A stretch of DNA of 61,911 nt from Companilactobacillus pabuli (GCF_014058425.1 NZ_CP049367.1:1-61911), one strand, 5' to 3'; positions 42,401-52,432 are shown, counted from the first letter of the stretch. A program made the numbers and translations. The notes: generated from the sequence alone by a model not told the origin.

Positions 42401-44461
42401 ATGGCAATTTTTCATATGAGTTTTAGTAATATTAGTGCTGGTAAAGGACGCAGTGCCATTGCCAGTGCCGCTTATCGGAGTGGTGAAAAATTATTTGATG
42501 ATAAAGAAGGTCGCCGATATTTCTATGCCCGATCGGTAATTCCAGAAAGCTTTATTTTAACCCCCAAAAATGCACCAGAATGGGCCAGTGATCGAGAAAA
42601 ATTATGGAATGAAGTTGAAAAGAACGATCGTAAATCAAACTCACGTTATGCAAAAGAATTTAACGTGGCTTTACCGGTAGAATTAAGTGAATCCGAACAG
42701 AAAGAATTACTGACAAAATATGTGCAAGAAAATTTTGTCGATCAAGGTATGGTAGCTGACGTAGCAATTCATCGCGATCACTCAGACAATCCGCACGCAC
42801 ATGTGATGTTAACCAATCGCCCATTTAACCCCGATGGTAGTTGGGGATTAAAAGCAAAGACGCAGTACATTAAAGATGAAAATGGCAAGCAACTTTTAAC
42901 CAAAAGCGGGTTTCCAAAACAAAGAAAAATTTGGTTGGTTGATTGGGATAAAAAGGAAAAAATTAATGAGTGGCGAAAAAATTGGGCGTTGAGTGTTAAT
43001 CAGTTCTTAGCACAAAAAAATATTCCGGATCGGATTAGTGAAAAATCGTTTGTCGATCAAGGGATTCAAGAGACACCTACCCAACACGAAGGCATTAACA
43101 GCCAAAGAAAAAATCGAAAAGCATTTAATCAACAAGTTAGAGCGCAAAGAAACGCTCAAGCTAAATATCATAATCTTGACGAAAAGATAAGAAATCATGA
43201 ACATTTTGACGCGTTAACTGACGAGCTATCGTTCTCTGAAAAACACACAATTAGTCATCTAAGTCAGCAATTGAAAGCCTATGTCGATTTAGAACATTTA
43301 GATGATAAACAGCGCATGCTATTTAATTGGAAGAACAGCTTATTAATCAAACACGCGGTTGGTGAAGATGTAACCAAACAACTGCTGACTATTGACCAGC
43401 AAACGACATCACTAGCACAAGCTAACCAGTTGTTAAATAAAGTGGTGGAACGAGCAACGAAAAAGCTTTATCCGGAACTTAATTTTGAACAGACAACCGC
43501 AGCTGAACGACGGGAACTGATTAAAGAAACTAATAGTGAACAAACGATTTTTAAGGGTAGCAAATTGGCAGAACGGTTAGCGGATATTCGAAGTGACTTA
43601 TTAACCCAGCAATTATTGACGTTTACCAAGCGGCCATATACCAGCTGGCAGTTAGTTAATCAGCAGGCCCAAACAATTCAGAAGCAATTAACCACGGTAC
43701 TAGCCAAACATGGTCACCAGTTAGACGATTTGAAGCATACTGATCGGGGCATACTAGCCGCTTATCAACCAAGCGAACTCGAATTCATTTCTAAAGCGGT
43801 CAAAGATTTACGGGTCATTCGGGAAGTTAAAGCCGTGGTGCAAACCCAATACGACAGCATTCTAACGACTGCTTTTCCGGACAGTGACCTCGATAAGCTA
43901 GAGACGATTGACAAGGAGCAAATCTATACCGCTGTGGTTTACTATGACCCAGAATTAAAGCCATTAAGCGCCAATGATTTTAGTCAATTGCAACAGCAGC
44001 CACCGGTAGTCTTTACTAGTCAGCAACACCAAGCTGGTTTGAATTACCTGTTAGGTAAAATGGAATTAAAAGATATTCAGGATCATCGACTGCAACGGGT
44101 CTTAAAACATGATGGCACCCGGCAACTGTTTATTGGCGAATGTGGCCAAGATCCTAAGTTGGATCACCAACAAATTGAAATGGTACAAACTCGTTTGAAA
44201 CAACAGGCAATGCGATTTGATCAATATAAGCAAGCTCAAGTTAAGGACTATCAGGCCATTAATTACCAGCCAACTAGCCCGAAAAATTACCTGATGAATA
44301 TTTTGGACGAAGCCTTAATGACCATTTTATATGCGAAAAATACGGACTATCTAAGAAAGCAGCAACTACGTGGCTTAAAAGAGACCGAGTGGGCAATGAC
44401 GAAAAAGCAACGGCAACATCAAACTCGAAACCGGCATGAAGATGGGGGCAGGCACTTGTAA
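42401..44461 (+). CDS. mobA: MOBQ relaxase (MobA/MobL family)
   Basis: 686 aa. Residues 1-230 are the relaxase domain: [20 protein letters not shown], the catalytic Tyr in AAYRSGEKL, and the metal-binding [19 protein letters not shown]. The start at 42401 (MAIFHM) fits AAAGAGGTG and the family N-terminus. It nicks oriT and stays bound to the 5' end during transfer. The C-terminal 450 residues are a helical region without a recognisable helicase or primase motif; NERDs with family members of this length. Confidence 0.93.
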   Translation: MAIFHMSFSNISAGKGRSAIASAAYRSGEKLFDDKEGRRYFYARSVIPESFILTPKNAPEWASDREKLWNEVEKNDRKSNSRYAKEFNVALPVELSESEQKELLTKYVQENFVDQGMVADVAIHRDHSDNPHAHVMLTNRPFNPDGSWGLKAKTQYIKDENGKQLLTKSGFPKQRKIWLVDWDKKEKINEWRKNWALSVNQFLAQKNIPDRISEKSFVDQGIQETPTQHEGINSQRKNRKAFNQQVRAQRNAQAKYHNLDEKIRNHEHFDALTDELSFSEKHTISHLSQQLKAYVDLEHLDDKQRMLFNWKNSLLIKHAVGEDVTKQLLTIDQQTTSLAQANQLLNKVVERATKKLYPELNFEQTTAAERRELIKETNSEQTIFKGSKLAERLADIRSDLLTQQLLTFTKRPYTSWQLVNQQAQTIQKQLTTVLAKHGHQLDDLKHTDRGILAAYQPSELEFISKAVKDLRVIREVKAVVQTQYDSILTTAFPDSDLDKLETIDKEQIYTAVVYYDPELKPLSANDFSQLQQQPPVVFTSQQHQAGLNYLLGKMELKDIQDHRLQRVLKHDGTRQLFIGECGQDPKLDHQQIEMVQTRLKQQAMRFDQYKQAQVKDYQAINYQPTSPKNYLMNILDEALMTILYAKNTDYLRKQQLRGLKETEWAMTKKQRQHQTRNRHEDGGRHL

Positions 44462-44482
44462 CCTAAATGTAAAAAAATAAAT

Positions 44483-44497
44483 GGTGTAAGTTACACC
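44483..44497. promoter_or_regulatory. Candidate operator of the small regulator
   Basis: GGTGTAAGTTACACC, a perfect 7+1+7 palindrome, 46 bases before the GTG start of the helix-turn-helix gene. It may be the binding site of that gene's product. Confidence 0.55.
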
Positions 44498-44542
44498 TTT
44501 TGATGTTAAATTATGACTAAATTAAGAAAGGAGAACTTACAT

Positions 44543-44851
44543 GTGACAGGCAATCAGGAATGGTACAGCGTAACGCAAGCTAATCACAAGCTGGGGCGTG
44601 GCCGAAATTATGTCAGCAACTGGATCAAACGACATCCGGAGTTTCCTGATCAATTTTTGCTTGGTTCAGGTACCAATAAATTAATATCTGATGAAGGGAT
44701 AGAGTGGGTTAAAAATCACATAAAAAAAGAGGGCGTCCTCGTCAGCAGTAGAGTTGCTAACGGGGATCAGCACCTAGAACCGCAACTTCTAGGTGTCACC
44801 CTCCTAACAATCCATTTTACCGGGCGGGTTAGGGGAAAGCTAGTTGTTTAG
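44543..44851 (+). CDS. Small helix-turn-helix protein between relaxase and tra genes
   Basis: 102 aa from a GTG with AAAGGAG 9 bases upstream; the ATG at 44513 has no ribosome binding site. EWYSVTQANHKLGRGRNYVS then NWIKRHPEFPDQFLLGSGT is a helix-turn-helix of excisionase/MerR-like form. The last 35 residues are translated through a strongly structured RNA region and the stop lies in the loop of the following terminator, so the gene may have lost its own stop. Possible regulator of the transfer operon. Confidence 0.6.
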   Translation: MTGNQEWYSVTQANHKLGRGRNYVSNWIKRHPEFPDQFLLGSGTNKLISDEGIEWVKNHIKKEGVLVSSRVANGDQHLEPQLLGVTLLTIHFTGRVRGKLVV

Positions 44852-44872
44852 CGACCCTAACGCGCTTTTTTT
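44771..44872 (+). terminator. Structured region and terminator before the tra operon
   Basis: CACCTAGAA/TTCTAGGTG (44770-44795) is followed by a long stem GCGGGTTAGGG (44824-44834) with CCCTAACGCGC (44855-44865) and seven Ts. CCTCCTAAC just before the stem could pair instead with GTTAGGGG and break the terminator. This is an attenuator candidate in the leader of the tra operon. Confidence 0.55.
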
Positions 44873-44886
44873 GAGGAGGTGATCCA

Positions 44887-45501
44887 ATGAAAGTAGAAAG
44901 CTGGCAAGGCATTAATGGCAAGTTAGTTCATGATGATCAAAAGGCGATTATAGTCGATGATGATCAAAAATTAACCGATCAAAAACAGCTACAAGCAATT
45001 TTAGATCAAGATGGTCAGCCAATCGATGAAGTTCGGCAAGCAATGATTAAGAAGACCGTTAAACGCCAGTTGAAGACTGAGCCGTTAAAGCTTAGTGGTT
45101 GGTTTAATCGCCACCAAGACAGTCAAAATGCTAAAAAGGCCGAAAAATTGGTAAGTGATAAACCGACTCATCAATATAAGCAGATCAAAAATGAAATGAC
45201 CTTTTTTGGTGAGAGTTTCCTGGAAGGCTTCTTAGGTTTCTATGGCTTAGAAGTTGATAACGCCTTAGACCGTTACGAACATAATTTGCATGTCTTAGAG
45301 ACCCAAGAATTAGGCCAGTCAGAAAAAGAGTATTACTTAGCCACGAGTGAAAACGGCCGCGTCAAATTAGCCACCGATCCATTACCAAGCCAGCAAATTG
45401 CCGAGGAACAAATGAACAAGTTCTATCAGCGTGAGCCAGAAGAAACGCAGGCAGAACAAATTCAATTACGAACATCAGAAGACGATAGGAAGGAGGAATA
45501 A
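44887..45501 (+). CDS. traA: TraA-like protein of the conjugation operon
   Basis: 204 aa, hydrophilic and acidic, no membrane segment. First gene of the pSK41/pGO1-type transfer operon; TTGAGGAGGTGATCC before the ATG is a very strong ribosome binding site. Its middle part (TFFGESFLEGFLGFYGLEVD) is the most compact segment. I see no enzyme motif. The name rests on position and length. Confidence 0.6.
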   Translation: MKVESWQGINGKLVHDDQKAIIVDDDQKLTDQKQLQAILDQDGQPIDEVRQAMIKKTVKRQLKTEPLKLSGWFNRHQDSQNAKKAEKLVSDKPTHQYKQIKNEMTFFGESFLEGFLGFYGLEVDNALDRYEHNLHVLETQELGQSEKEYYLATSENGRVKLATDPLPSQQIAEEQMNKFYQREPEETQAEQIQLRTSEDDRKEE

Positions 45502-45502
45502 C

Positions 45503-45838
45503 ATGAAGTTCAGCAAAGTAAAAACGTTAGTAACTACTGGAGCTACTGCAATCTATTTGGGCTTGATGAACGCCCAGGTTGTTTTGGCGGCGGACGGTGG
45601 CGAAGTTAAAAGCAAGCTAACCAGCGCTGGTAAGACGATTCAAGGTATTTTAACTGGGTTGGTCGTTTTAGTCGGGATTTGTGTGGCGCTATTTATTATT
45701 ATCAAAAGAATGCCTGACGCAGACGATCCGCGAGAGAAATCAGAGGTTTATCACGCGGTTGGTCGGGTGGCTGGTTTAGTGGCCCTAGCGGCAGCGATTA
45801 TCTGGCTATTACCTTGGGTTTACAGCCTATTCACTTAA
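45503..45838 (+). CDS. traB: TraB: VirB2/CagC-like pilin-type T4SS protein
   Basis: 111 aa. A signal peptide (residues 1-30, ending VVLAADGG), then two membrane segments (about 48-68 and 90-110) with GKTIQGILTGLVVLVGICVA. Small two-helix proteins of this form make the channel or pilus subunit. The ATG at 45503 has AGGAGG 6 bases upstream and starts right after traA. Confidence 0.8.
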   Translation: MKFSKVKTLVTTGATAIYLGLMNAQVVLAADGGEVKSKLTSAGKTIQGILTGLVVLVGICVALFIIIKRMPDADDPREKSEVYHAVGRVAGLVALAAAIIWLLPWVYSLFT

Positions 45839-45858
45839 TTTAAAAAGGAGCCTGCCAA

Positions 45859-46221
45859 ATGAAGAAAGGAAAAGAATTTATTTTCCCAGAGAACGTAGAT
45901 AAAGATTACGGGATCTGGAAAGACTACACCTTGAAGGATTTTGGCTATGCGGCGCTGGCAGGACTAGTGGGCTTAATTTTTATTGCGATCCCACCCTATA
46001 GTCTGATCTTAGTCCTGATAAAAATAGTGATTGTTGTCTTAGCCATGACGATTGTCATGGCTATTTTAACAATTCGTCCAGTTTCGGCGCGGAAGAATAT
46101 TAAAGTACGGGATAACTTTAAGTTGAAACGCCGCTATGCCAATGGTCAGAAACTGTTTTATTTAAAACCGAAGAAGCGAGGTGAACTAAATGCGTTTGAA
46201 AAAGAGCAAAACCGCCAATAA
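45859..46221 (+). CDS. traC: TraC: VirB3-like T4SS membrane protein
   Basis: 120 aa with two membrane segments (about residues 29-70) and a basic C-terminus (KLKRRYANGQKLFYLKPKKR). KDYTLKDFGYAALAGLVGLI fits the PrgI/VirB3-type proteins of Gram-positive systems, which anchor the VirB4 ATPase. It overlaps traD by 32 bases. Confidence 0.8.
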   Translation: MKKGKEFIFPENVDKDYGIWKDYTLKDFGYAALAGLVGLIFIAIPPYSLILVLIKIVIVVLAMTIVMAILTIRPVSARKNIKVRDNFKLKRRYANGQKLFYLKPKKRGELNAFEKEQNRQ

Positions 46222-46849
46222 AACAGCCAAGCTCGATTGGGATTACCAACCGCCTAAAATCAATGGTGGCAAAGAGACCATTGATGACATGAGCTTGGTG
46301 GTGGGTATGTATGGTAACTACGAAGTTACCAAAACAGGTAATCTCGTTGGCATTTTGGAAGTTAGCGGGATCAACCTTGATTTACTTAATGAAACCGAAC
46401 AACAGGACGTTTTTGAAGACTATGGTGCGTTTCTGATGAGTACCTTGGGTGAAGGCGTTGATGATACGTTACAGTTCTTAGAGCCGACGATTCCCGTCAA
46501 TATGACGGCTTATCTTAACGGTCTCAAACGCCGGTATCTCGCCTTACAAAAAGGCCACCCGGCGCAACAGTTCAAAATCCAGCTCATAGCCAGTTACTTG
46601 GATCACTTTACTAAAGTCCAGGAATCCAAAAACATGACCACTAAACAACATCTGCTAATCGTTAAGGTACCGATTAAAGACAAGAGCGTTAAAAGCTTAA
46701 ACCTAGCGGTCACTCATTTAGACGAAAAGATCGAACAGGTTAAACGAGACATTGAAAATGCGTTAACGGATTTTGATGTGACGGCCAAAGTTTTGACCAG
46801 TCAAGAAGTCCAAGAGATTTTAAAGAACTTGATCAATTTTAATGGATAG
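46190..46849 (+). CDS. traD: TraD-like T4SS protein
   Basis: 219 aa, no membrane segment. DMSLVVGMYGNYEVTKTGNL is like the start of VirB4-associated N-terminal domains, so it may be a detached N-terminal part of the ATPase encoded next (11-base gap). In pSK41-type systems the same place holds traD/trsD. Cytoplasmic partner of TraE inferred. Confidence 0.75.
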   Translation: MRLKKSKTANKTAKLDWDYQPPKINGGKETIDDMSLVVGMYGNYEVTKTGNLVGILEVSGINLDLLNETEQQDVFEDYGAFLMSTLGEGVDDTLQFLEPTIPVNMTAYLNGLKRRYLALQKGHPAQQFKIQLIASYLDHFTKVQESKNMTTKQHLLIVKVPIKDKSVKSLNLAVTHLDEKIEQVKRDIENALTDFDVTAKVLTSQEVQEILKNLINFNG

Positions 46850-46860
46850 GGGGTAATAGT

Positions 46861-48879
46861 ATGAGTTTTGGTGATAAGGTCATTGATTTATTTATGCCAA
46901 CTAAAAAAGAGCATAACCAAGGTAACAGCGACCAAACGGGTAGTAAGCCCAAACCGGAGGTTGAGGATTTTACCAAGCTGATTGATCGCGATAGCTTGCA
47001 TTCACTATTCCCGTTTAGCTGGGAACAGTACCCCACCTACGTCCAGTCGGGCGAGAATTTTATTCGGGTGTTAGCGATTGCTGACTATCCCAAGCGGGTG
47101 TATGGCAACTGGTTGTCAGAATTGAAGCGCAAAAAAGGCGTTATCGATATTGTGCAATATATCGACAGCGCCAGTAACAATTCAATGATTACCTATTACA
47201 AGAAGACGATTCAAAATAAGGAAGCGCAGAAGTTAAATACGTTCGACCCGTATAAAAAGAAGATTCTGCAAAATTATATTGATTCAGCCAACATGCAACT
47301 AGATAAATACCTTGATAATTCTACCACATTTGTCTATCAACATATGTTGGTTTATCTGCGGGCTAACAGTTTAGCAGAATTAGATGACTTAACCGATAAC
47401 GTCAAGAATACGTTGATTAAACTACAAATGAAGTCCTTAGTGCCCGTTAAAGCAACCTTTCAAGCTTTCTGGTCAACCATGCCAATTAACGAGAACCTCA
47501 TGGGGGATTACACCTATAAAGAAAGTAATACCGAAGTCGCCAGCAGCATGTTTCCCTTTGACGACGCGGAGATTTTGGACTTGAAGCCTAGATCTGATAT
47601 TGAAGGGGTTAACAAAGATACCAACAGCTTAATTGCCGTAGATATGCTGGATCGCAACAAGACGCTAAATCAAAATCAAGTCATTATCGGCACCTCGGGG
47701 GTCGGCAAGACCACCTATATGATTCAGAAAATCTTACGCTACGCCATTCAAGACTATCAACTCTACATTATTGACCCAGAAAACGAATATACCAAGATTG
47801 TTGAAGCCCTGGGTGGCGCAGTCTTGCACCTAACCTCGAATGCTAAGTACAAAATTAACCCGCTCCAAATTTTCTCCGAAGAAATCCTAAGCGCCGATGA
47901 GGCGGTCACGAACCTTGATTTACTAGTTAAAGATAAAATCCAGCGATTAAAGGGATTCTTTGAAGTCCTTAAAACCGGGATTACCCAAGTTGAGCTGGCA
48001 ATTCTTGATGATGTCGTTAAACAGGCCTACGTCAACAGTGGTGTTTTGAAGTACAGCCGCTTAAAAGAGATTAAAGACGATCAGTGGCCGACCTTATCCA
48101 ATGTTTATGACGAGTTGGAAAAACTGGCTGATAAGGACGCAGAAAAATTTAATCGGGTTAAAGACTTCTACTACATCTTAGGCAGCTATACCCATGGTTC
48201 TAACAGCCTATTTGACGGGCACACCAACGTCAACCTAAAGGGAAAGATCATTTCTTTTGATCTAAAACCCCTACAAAGTGAACAGGAAGTCCAATCAGCG
48301 GCTTATCTGAATACCTTCCAGTATTTGTGGGACGAAATCACCAAAGATCGGCATAGCCGCAAGAAATTGTTTGTTGATGAATTTCACTTTTTAACCTTAC
48401 ACAAAGCGGCTGCCACCTTTTTCCATCAAGCCTACAAACGGTTCAGAAAATACAATGCCGGGGCGATTGCCGGAACGCAGCAAATCCAAGATGTGATTGA
48501 GGGAACAACTGATACAGGGCAAAATATTGGGGAAGCAATTATTGGTAACTCCTACACCAAAGTGTTCTTTGGTCTTGACGGTAAAGGCGTTGATGATGTG
48601 ATTACCAAATTGCGTATGACGTTCTCGGATAAAGAAAAGAAGCTACTAGAACGTCGTAGACAAGGCGAAGCCCTGATGATCTATGGTAGCCAACGCGCCT
48701 TTATGCGTGTCGAGTTGACCGAAGAAGAACTACGACTAATCGACCCAGAAGCTTACCAAGAAAAATACAACCGTGAGACAGCCGGGCAACCGGACTATCA
48801 AAAGCGCGTGGCCTTAACACCTAGTGAGATTGACGCTTTAACTACCTCCGAGGAGGAAGGAGGGACTTTAAATGAGTAA
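46861..48879 (+). CDS. traE: TraE: VirB4-family T4SS ATPase
   Basis: 672 aa. Walker A NQVIIGTSGVGKTTYMIQKI at about residue 275, Walker B KKLFVDEFHFL at about 500 and AGAIAGTQQIQDV after it are those of VirB4/TraE ATPases, which drive channel assembly and substrate passage at the inner face of the membrane. It overlaps traF by 8 bases. Full length. Confidence 0.95.
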   Translation: MSFGDKVIDLFMPTKKEHNQGNSDQTGSKPKPEVEDFTKLIDRDSLHSLFPFSWEQYPTYVQSGENFIRVLAIADYPKRVYGNWLSELKRKKGVIDIVQYIDSASNNSMITYYKKTIQNKEAQKLNTFDPYKKKILQNYIDSANMQLDKYLDNSTTFVYQHMLVYLRANSLAELDDLTDNVKNTLIKLQMKSLVPVKATFQAFWSTMPINENLMGDYTYKESNTEVASSMFPFDDAEILDLKPRSDIEGVNKDTNSLIAVDMLDRNKTLNQNQVIIGTSGVGKTTYMIQKILRYAIQDYQLYIIDPENEYTKIVEALGGAVLHLTSNAKYKINPLQIFSEEILSADEAVTNLDLLVKDKIQRLKGFFEVLKTGITQVELAILDDVVKQAYVNSGVLKYSRLKEIKDDQWPTLSNVYDELEKLADKDAEKFNRVKDFYYILGSYTHGSNSLFDGHTNVNLKGKIISFDLKPLQSEQEVQSAAYLNTFQYLWDEITKDRHSRKKLFVDEFHFLTLHKAAATFFHQAYKRFRKYNAGAIAGTQQIQDVIEGTTDTGQNIGEAIIGNSYTKVFFGLDGKGVDDVITKLRMTFSDKEKKLLERRRQGEALMIYGSQRAFMRVELTEEELRLIDPEAYQEKYNRETAGQPDYQKRVALTPSEIDALTTSEEEGGTLNE

Positions 48880-50290
48880 ACCAAACCAGTTATTGAATAT
48901 CGAGGTTGGCACCTTCAAGCGACAGGGAAACAAGTTAATTCTCGAACTCAATCACAATCAGTTTCGATATGACCAGTTGAGTGAGCTAAACGAATTAAAA
49001 CAAAATGATTCCAAGTTCTTGCAGTTAGTTAACGTGGTTGAGCAAGACCAGAAGGTTGTTTTAACTTATACCTTGCCGGATAAGGTCAGATCATTAAAGG
49101 AATTACCACATGAAAATAAAGCAATCCGGTCAGCAATTGCCAAGGAAATCATGGTGCAAAATGTGGTTAACGATAGCCAGTATCACGTTGCGTTGAACCC
49201 AGCTAACCTGTGGTATTACCCCATGCAACATGTTTGGTACGCCTACCGGGCCAATGAACTCATGCCTTATGATGATAAACATAGCAATTTAGCCAAATAC
49301 AAAGCACTGATTCTGTTTTGCTTGACGGGGACGCCCTATGAACGGCTACTAAGCGATCCCCAAGAAGCCTTGGCCAAACACCCAGATGACTATTTACAAC
49401 AAGTGGCTAAAGCTACGTCGTTAAATGAGTTAACGGAAGTGGTTAACGGCATTGAGGATTTTGTGAGCTATCACGAATGGCAGGAAGTTGAAACGGCCCA
49501 GCAGAAAACCAAACAACGTTTATGGTTGAGTATGGCCGGGGTGGCGATTGTGGCCGTTTTGGCCGTCGGCTTAGTCCATAAAAGTGACGAACGGCAATAT
49601 CAAAGCTTGGCTAACCAGAACCAAGCCCAGGTCATGCGATTAAAATATAGCGGTCAAATTCAAACCGCTTTAAATGATCACAAGTGGTCAGAAGCGCAAA
49701 AAGATATGCAACGGGCCGGCTATCCTTCAGCTAAGCAAGTCAGTGTCTTTTTAAAACATCGTCAGTACCAGCAAGCCTTAAACGTTGACCCAAGTCAGTT
49801 GAACAAGGTTGTTAATGCGGCTTATGCCAACCAAGATAGCAGTCAAGTGGCCGATTGGCAGTTACCAACTCAGGCAACGAGCAAACAAAAAGACCAGTTG
49901 AAGCTTGAAAAAGCGATTGTTAATTATGATACCAATACGCTTAATAACCAATTATCCTTTACGACGAACGCTGATGTGTTATTGAGAATAGGGCAAGCTT
50001 TCCTCGCCCATAATGATACGCAAGACGCCCAGACTGTCCAAACCAAGTTAGCCGGCGTGAACAGTCCTAAAGCTAAGTATTTAAAAGCCTTGTTAAGTCT
50101 CAATGCCGCTAAGAACGAAGTTAGCGATGCCCAAAAGAAGTTAGATGACGCCAACAAGATTGATGGCAGTAAAGATAAGGACAAAGACAAGAAGGTGGAT
50201 TCGGCTAAGTCGGACTTAAAGAACGCGCAGAGTGACCAATCAGCAGCGCAAAAACAAGTCGATCAGGCCAAGCACAAAGTGGGTGATTAA
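48872..50290 (+). CDS. traF: TraF: EssB/YukC-like bitopic membrane protein of the T4SS
   Basis: 472 aa. A cytoplasmic N-terminal domain (1-213) is followed by one membrane helix (about 216-236) and an outer helical, TPR-like region ending in a charged Lys/Asp coiled coil (400-472). The N-terminal domain ending ALNPANLWYYP and SNLAKYKALILFCLTGTPYE resembles the pseudokinase domain of EssB of type VII secretion (LAPDELFF... TRYKALVICAFN), as does the overall order. In the pSK41 operon traF has this place. Scaffold between ATPase and channel inferred. Confidence 0.75.
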   Translation: MSKPNQLLNIEVGTFKRQGNKLILELNHNQFRYDQLSELNELKQNDSKFLQLVNVVEQDQKVVLTYTLPDKVRSLKELPHENKAIRSAIAKEIMVQNVVNDSQYHVALNPANLWYYPMQHVWYAYRANELMPYDDKHSNLAKYKALILFCLTGTPYERLLSDPQEALAKHPDDYLQQVAKATSLNELTEVVNGIEDFVSYHEWQEVETAQQKTKQRLWLSMAGVAIVAVLAVGLVHKSDERQYQSLANQNQAQVMRLKYSGQIQTALNDHKWSEAQKDMQRAGYPSAKQVSVFLKHRQYQQALNVDPSQLNKVVNAAYANQDSSQVADWQLPTQATSKQKDQLKLEKAIVNYDTNTLNNQLSFTTNADVLLRIGQAFLAHNDTQDAQTVQTKLAGVNSPKAKYLKALLSLNAAKNEVSDAQKKLDDANKIDGSKDKDKDKKVDSAKSDLKNAQSDQSAAQKQVDQAKHKVGD

Positions 50291-51445
50291 ATGCAGGTAT
50301 TGTCATTTGAATATAAGAAAAAGAAGTGGAAATTGATTGCTTATATTGTGGGTGGCGCCCTTCTGCTAATCATCTTGCTAATTGCCGCGCTTACTGGTCA
50401 ATTGCAAGAAAACAGTTGTGATAACTCAACCACTACAGAAACACAATTAGATAGTAAGAGCATGACAGAAAATGCCAAAAACATCTATGCCCACTGGAAA
50501 CAAAAGTATGGTGCCACCCCACAAGCGGCCGCCGGTATCTTGGGGGTCTTACAACTAGAAAGTCGCCTTGATCCCAAGTCCGTTAATTCCAGTTCCGGGG
50601 CCACGGGCTTAGCCCAGTGGTTAGGTGGTCGGAAGGATAAGTTGGAAGACTTAGCCCACAAAGAAAACAAACCAGCGACGAATCTCGGCGTGCAGTTGGA
50701 CTATCTCGACCAAGAATTGAACAGTAGTTACTATGCGTCAAACAAGCAGATTTTTAAATATACGGACGTGCATAAAGCGACCAAAGCCTGGTTAATGGAT
50801 TATGAGGGTATGAGTAAGAACCCGGAACAATGGTATTTAAGCCAAAGATACGGTTATGCCGATCATTGGTATTCCGTGTTGGGTGCAAGTGATCCCGTGG
50901 CCGGTAATACGTTAGATAATGCAAGTTCAGGCGATCTGACCGAGCTAGGTTGTGATAGTGACCCGAGCTATTCCGGTGGCAGCATTGTTAAAAACGCGGA
51001 AAGTATGAAGGGCGACTTCTATTATGTTCAAACCCACCCTAGCCCCGATTTAGGTAGCGATTTAAAGAATCCTAACAAAACCGGTGGGACAGATTGTTCA
51101 GGCTTTGTCTGGTTAGCCTTGAATAAGGCTGGTTACAAGGTACCGGCCAACATGGGTTGGTTTACCGGCACGATGGCCAGTGACGCCAAAGGCAGCCATC
51201 AATACTTGAAACAGATCAGTGAAACTGACGCGAAAGCCGGTGATATTGTGATCGTTAATCAAGGCGTGGGAGCTGGAAATGACGGCCATACTGCCATTCT
51301 ACTAGGCAAATGGCAAGGTAAAGCCACTAAGATCATTGAGCAAGGTGGTACGGGTGACAAAGTTAACGAAAGCACTTTTGGGACCGCTTTTTATAGCTTA
51401 CTAAATGGTGGTGATGTAACGTTAGCCCGGCCAATCAAGAAGTAA
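50291..51445 (+). CDS. traG: TraG: peptidoglycan hydrolase of the T4SS (lysozyme-like plus NlpC/P60)
   Basis: 384 aa. A membrane anchor (residues 17-38) is followed by a lysozyme-like domain (about 60-200; AAAGILGVLQLESRLDPKSV, GATGLAQW with Glu as likely acid) and an NlpC/P60-CHAP type peptidase (235-380) with the Cys in GTDCSGFVWLALNK and the His in NDGHTAILLG. It opens the wall for the transfer channel. It starts at the base after the traF stop. Confidence 0.93.
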   Translation: MQVLSFEYKKKKWKLIAYIVGGALLLIILLIAALTGQLQENSCDNSTTTETQLDSKSMTENAKNIYAHWKQKYGATPQAAAGILGVLQLESRLDPKSVNSSSGATGLAQWLGGRKDKLEDLAHKENKPATNLGVQLDYLDQELNSSYYASNKQIFKYTDVHKATKAWLMDYEGMSKNPEQWYLSQRYGYADHWYSVLGASDPVAGNTLDNASSGDLTELGCDSDPSYSGGSIVKNAESMKGDFYYVQTHPSPDLGSDLKNPNKTGGTDCSGFVWLALNKAGYKVPANMGWFTGTMASDAKGSHQYLKQISETDAKAGDIVIVNQGVGAGNDGHTAILLGKWQGKATKIIEQGGTGDKVNESTFGTAFYSLLNGGDVTLARPIKK

Positions 51446-51459
51446 GGAGGAACCAACAA

Positions 51460-52077
51460 ATGAAGCGTAGCGTGGTATTAAGTATTGCGCTTGGTAGTTT
51501 GATCTTAATTATGTCATTAGGAACGAATGCCTATCAACATAGCCAAGTTAAGCAGGCACAACAGCAGATCAGTCGTTTACAAAAACAGAAGCGCCAAGTT
51601 AACCAGCAATTGACTAAAACCAACCAACAAAAGCAGTTATTGAGCACCCAAATTGACAGTTATAAGACCTACCAAAATAATAAAGACAAAAGTCAGGCTG
51701 AACTTAGCTTTAATACGGTAGTCACCAAGTTCTTTAAGGTCATGAACAACTTTAAGCCCAAGACCTACGGCCAGCGTAAAGATGGCGTGAAAGACTTGAT
51801 TTCCGACAAGCTATATCAGCAATACTTTTCAAATAAGGGCACGTATGGTGATAGCAATAGTGTTTCAGCTAAGTTAAACCAACTGAACCTGTATACGCAA
51901 AGTAAGCAGGGGCAAAATATGAAAGGCTTGGCCGTTGTCAGTTACGAAAGTAAGAGTGGCGACAACGACTGGCAAAAGGCGACGGTACTTTATCAAGTGA
52001 CTTTCGATACCACCACGGATCGAATCACCGCGGTACAAAATTTAGGTAGTAGTTTTAAAGCCAGTGACCTTAATTAA
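51460..52077 (+). CDS. Bitopic membrane protein of the T4SS (TraH/VirB8-like position)
   Basis: 205 aa. One N-terminal membrane helix (5-25), a Gln/Lys-rich coiled coil (30-75) and an outer alpha/beta domain (85-205; SFNTVVTKFFKVMNNFKPKT, VLYQVTFDTTTDRITAV). The plan matches NTF2-like VirB8 proteins of Gram-positive T4SSs. AAGGAGG precedes the ATG; its end overlaps the next start by 14 bases. Confidence 0.7.
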   Translation: MKRSVVLSIALGSLILIMSLGTNAYQHSQVKQAQQQISRLQKQKRQVNQQLTKTNQQKQLLSTQIDSYKTYQNNKDKSQAELSFNTVVTKFFKVMNNFKPKTYGQRKDGVKDLISDKLYQQYFSNKGTYGDSNSVSAKLNQLNLYTQSKQGQNMKGLAVVSYESKSGDNDWQKATVLYQVTFDTTTDRITAVQNLGSSFKASDLN

Positions 52078-52432
52078 ACGCGTTGGTAAAGCCCTAGCGG
52101 TAATCGTGGTGGTTTTAGCCGTTAGCGGGTTTGCTGGTCATCAATATGTCAATCACGTAGAAAAGCAGCGATCAATCGTGACGCTGGCTAAGCATTCTGA
52201 TAAAGTTCTGTTCTTTTACCGTGATGATTGCCCGGATTGCCAAGCAATTTTCCACCAGATTTATTGGCATAACGTCATCAGTCACAACATCATTTTGATT
52301 AATATGAATCAACCGAAGAATCGGCATTACATTCAAAAATATCAACTAACGGCGGTGCCAACCTTGATTCATGGCAAGCAACGGTACACCGGCACCAACC
52401 AACAAAGAATTAAACAGATAGTAGGTGATTAG
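52064..52432 (+). CDS. Membrane-anchored thioredoxin-like protein
   Basis: 122 aa from a GTG within the previous gene. A signal anchor (10-27) and a thioredoxin fold with the redox motif YRDDCPDCQAIFHQ (about 53-62) and the cis-Pro segment TAVPTLIHG. It probably acts outside the cell on disulfides of T4SS proteins. Such a gene is regularly found at this place in lactobacillus tra operons. Confidence 0.85.
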   Translation: MTLIKRVGKALAVIVVVLAVSGFAGHQYVNHVEKQRSIVTLAKHSDKVLFFYRDDCPDCQAIFHQIYWHNVISHNIILINMNQPKNRHYIQKYQLTAVPTLIHGKQRYTGTNQQRIKQIVGD

